This document shows positions 63,427 through 64,000 of a stretch of 64,000 nt of DNA, in pieces; the first letter of the stretch is position 1, and every line of letters begins with the position of its first letter. Source of the DNA: Chitinophaga jiangningensis (GTDB lineage Bacteria > Bacteroidota > Bacteroidia > Chitinophagales > Chitinophagaceae); NCBI RefSeq assembly GCF_900142605.1, contig NZ_FRBL01000001.1, forward strand, positions 248,001 through 312,000, read 5' to 3'. The position numbers and the translations under genes were made by a program. The notes beneath the pieces are model-generated. The model worked only from the letters and a program-made list of their open reading frames with translations, did no database searches and was not told the origin of the DNA.

Positions 63427-64000
63427 TTATGAGGAATGCGCCATAATCGCGTCTTCCACCCACTGCATTACCAGTGCCAGCTGGTCTTCCATGGTTAAGT
63501 GACTGTTATCCAGGATAATAGCATCTTCTGCTTTACGGAGCGGACTTATTTCACGGTTGGCATCGATGTAATCGCGTAATTCGAGGTTTTGTTTTACCTC
63601 ATCGATGGTGATATTGGGATTTTTTGCGTACAGTTCTTTAAAGCGGCGTTGTACCCGGATGGTGATATCTGCGGTCATGAAGATCTTAAGTTCTGCATGA
63701 GGGAATACTACGGTACCGATATCGCGACCATCCATGACAATACCTTTGCGGACGCCCATTTTTACCTGCTGGGCTACGGCAAACTCACGTACTTCTTTAA
63801 CGGCGGCCACTTCACTTACCTTTTCCGCTACCAGCATTTCACGGATCAGGTGTTCCACATTCTCATCGTTGAGGAACATATCGGCGGTGCCGGTATGTGT
63901 GTTGGGAACAAATTCGAGGTGAATATTTTTCAGTGCTTCCACTACTGCCGGAGTGGAAGTCCAGTCAATACGATTTTGCAGAAAATAAAGTGTGATAGCA
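63427..64000 (-). CDS. cmk: Cytidylate kinase, C-terminal part
   Basis: 191 residues to the stop at 63427; the N-terminal P-loop half lies beyond the window. Phosphorylates CMP and dCMP with ATP. MDGRDIGTVVFPHAELKIFMTAD is the classic Cmk signature, with VQRRFKEL (phosphate-binding Arg residues) and RDYIDANREISPLRKAEDAIILDNSHLTMEDQL after it. The frame stays open to the window edge (YFLQNRIDWTSTPAVVEAL), so a GTG at 63942 is not the start. It serves pyrimidine nucleotide supply, as does pyrG. Confidence 0.95.
   Translation of the reverse strand, partial: AITLYFLQNRIDWTSTPAVVEALKNIHLEFVPNTHTGTADMFLNDENVEHLIREMLVAEKVSEVAAVKEVREFAVAQQVKMGVRKGIVMDGRDIGTVVFPHAELKIFMTADITIRVQRRFKELYAKNPNITIDEVKQNLELRDYIDANREISPLRKAEDAIILDNSHLTMEDQLALVMQWVEDAIMAHSS

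Noticed and set aside
1..64000. tRNA, rRNA, tmRNA or other classic RNA genes
   Set aside because: I found no cloverleaf-like segment with a 3' acceptor or any rRNA core motif by eye; a covariance-model scan would be needed to exclude small RNAs.

Overview
The window looks like chromosomal DNA of a Bacteroidota bacterium, most likely Chitinophaga or a near relative. The evidence is: several promoters of the Bacteroidota type (TTG, 19 bases, TAnnTTTG); a SusC/SusD outer-membrane pair; a type IX secretion (T9SS) component (SprE/PorW-like) and a T9SS type B cargo protein; a putative Porin_10 protein; a HYC_CC_PP-type small protein; and few Shine-Dalgarno sequences. I see no prophage, insertion sequence, CRISPR array, rRNA or tRNA. 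The genus is inferred from protein character, not from a search.

Layout. 0-1 kb: a cut-off FAD reductase-like gene and a GDSL esterase. 1.1-4 kb: two isocitrate dehydrogenases of different subfamilies. 4.1-9.2 kb: a T9SS cargo protein facing an L,D-transpeptidase lipoprotein. 9.5-12.1 kb: a metal-related cluster (MxCxxC-AraC regulator, outer-membrane barrel, heavy-metal-associated (HMA) protein, HYC_CC_PP protein). 12.2-16.5 kb: porin, purine nucleoside phosphorylase, succinyl-CoA synthetase beta. 16.5-25.4 kb: thioredoxin-like protein, a frameshifted DUF4139 gene, penicillin-binding protein 1A, SprE/PorW. 25.6-27.8 kb: an M23-like membrane stub, bactofilin, AtpZ, an AtpI-like protein, a SprT-like protease. 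28-36.4 kb: RHS-like protein, M28 peptidase, YidC, CTP synthase. 36.8-40.3 kb: thioesterase, HD hydrolase, GT-C-like membrane protein, DUF488. 40.3-44.1 kb: a siroheme and sulfite/nitrite reductase operon read leftward behind a leader with attenuator structure. 44.3-50.4 kb: HAD phosphatase, cyclase, ribosomal protein S1, rhomboid protease, IspH. 50.7-53.4 kb: a LytTR/LytS-type two-component pair. 53.6-62.8 kb: a small polysaccharide-utilisation locus (GH130, sodium symporter, SusD, SusC, AraC regulator). The right edge cuts cytidylate kinase.

Two non-coding signals stand out. First, the sulfite reductase operon has a consensus promoter, a 24-codon leader ORF with tandem Cys codons, a terminator, and a segment that can pair with the terminator's 5' arm. 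This fits cysteine-sensing transcription attenuation. Second, nine intergenic elements, most placed just after a gene's stop codon, share one design: two adjacent hairpins, mostly with 3-4-base loops, that share a boundary word. The word W appears at the left end, its complement W' at the junction, and W again at the right end. Stem sequences differ between elements, so the architecture is conserved and not the sequence. A separate 11-base word (CATCTCCCTAA) recurs in six intergenic gaps.

The genes mostly serve central metabolism (TCA cycle, nucleotides, isoprenoids, siroheme), the cell envelope (peptidoglycan synthesis and remodelling, YidC insertion, T9SS export, bactofilin) and mannose-type glycan use.
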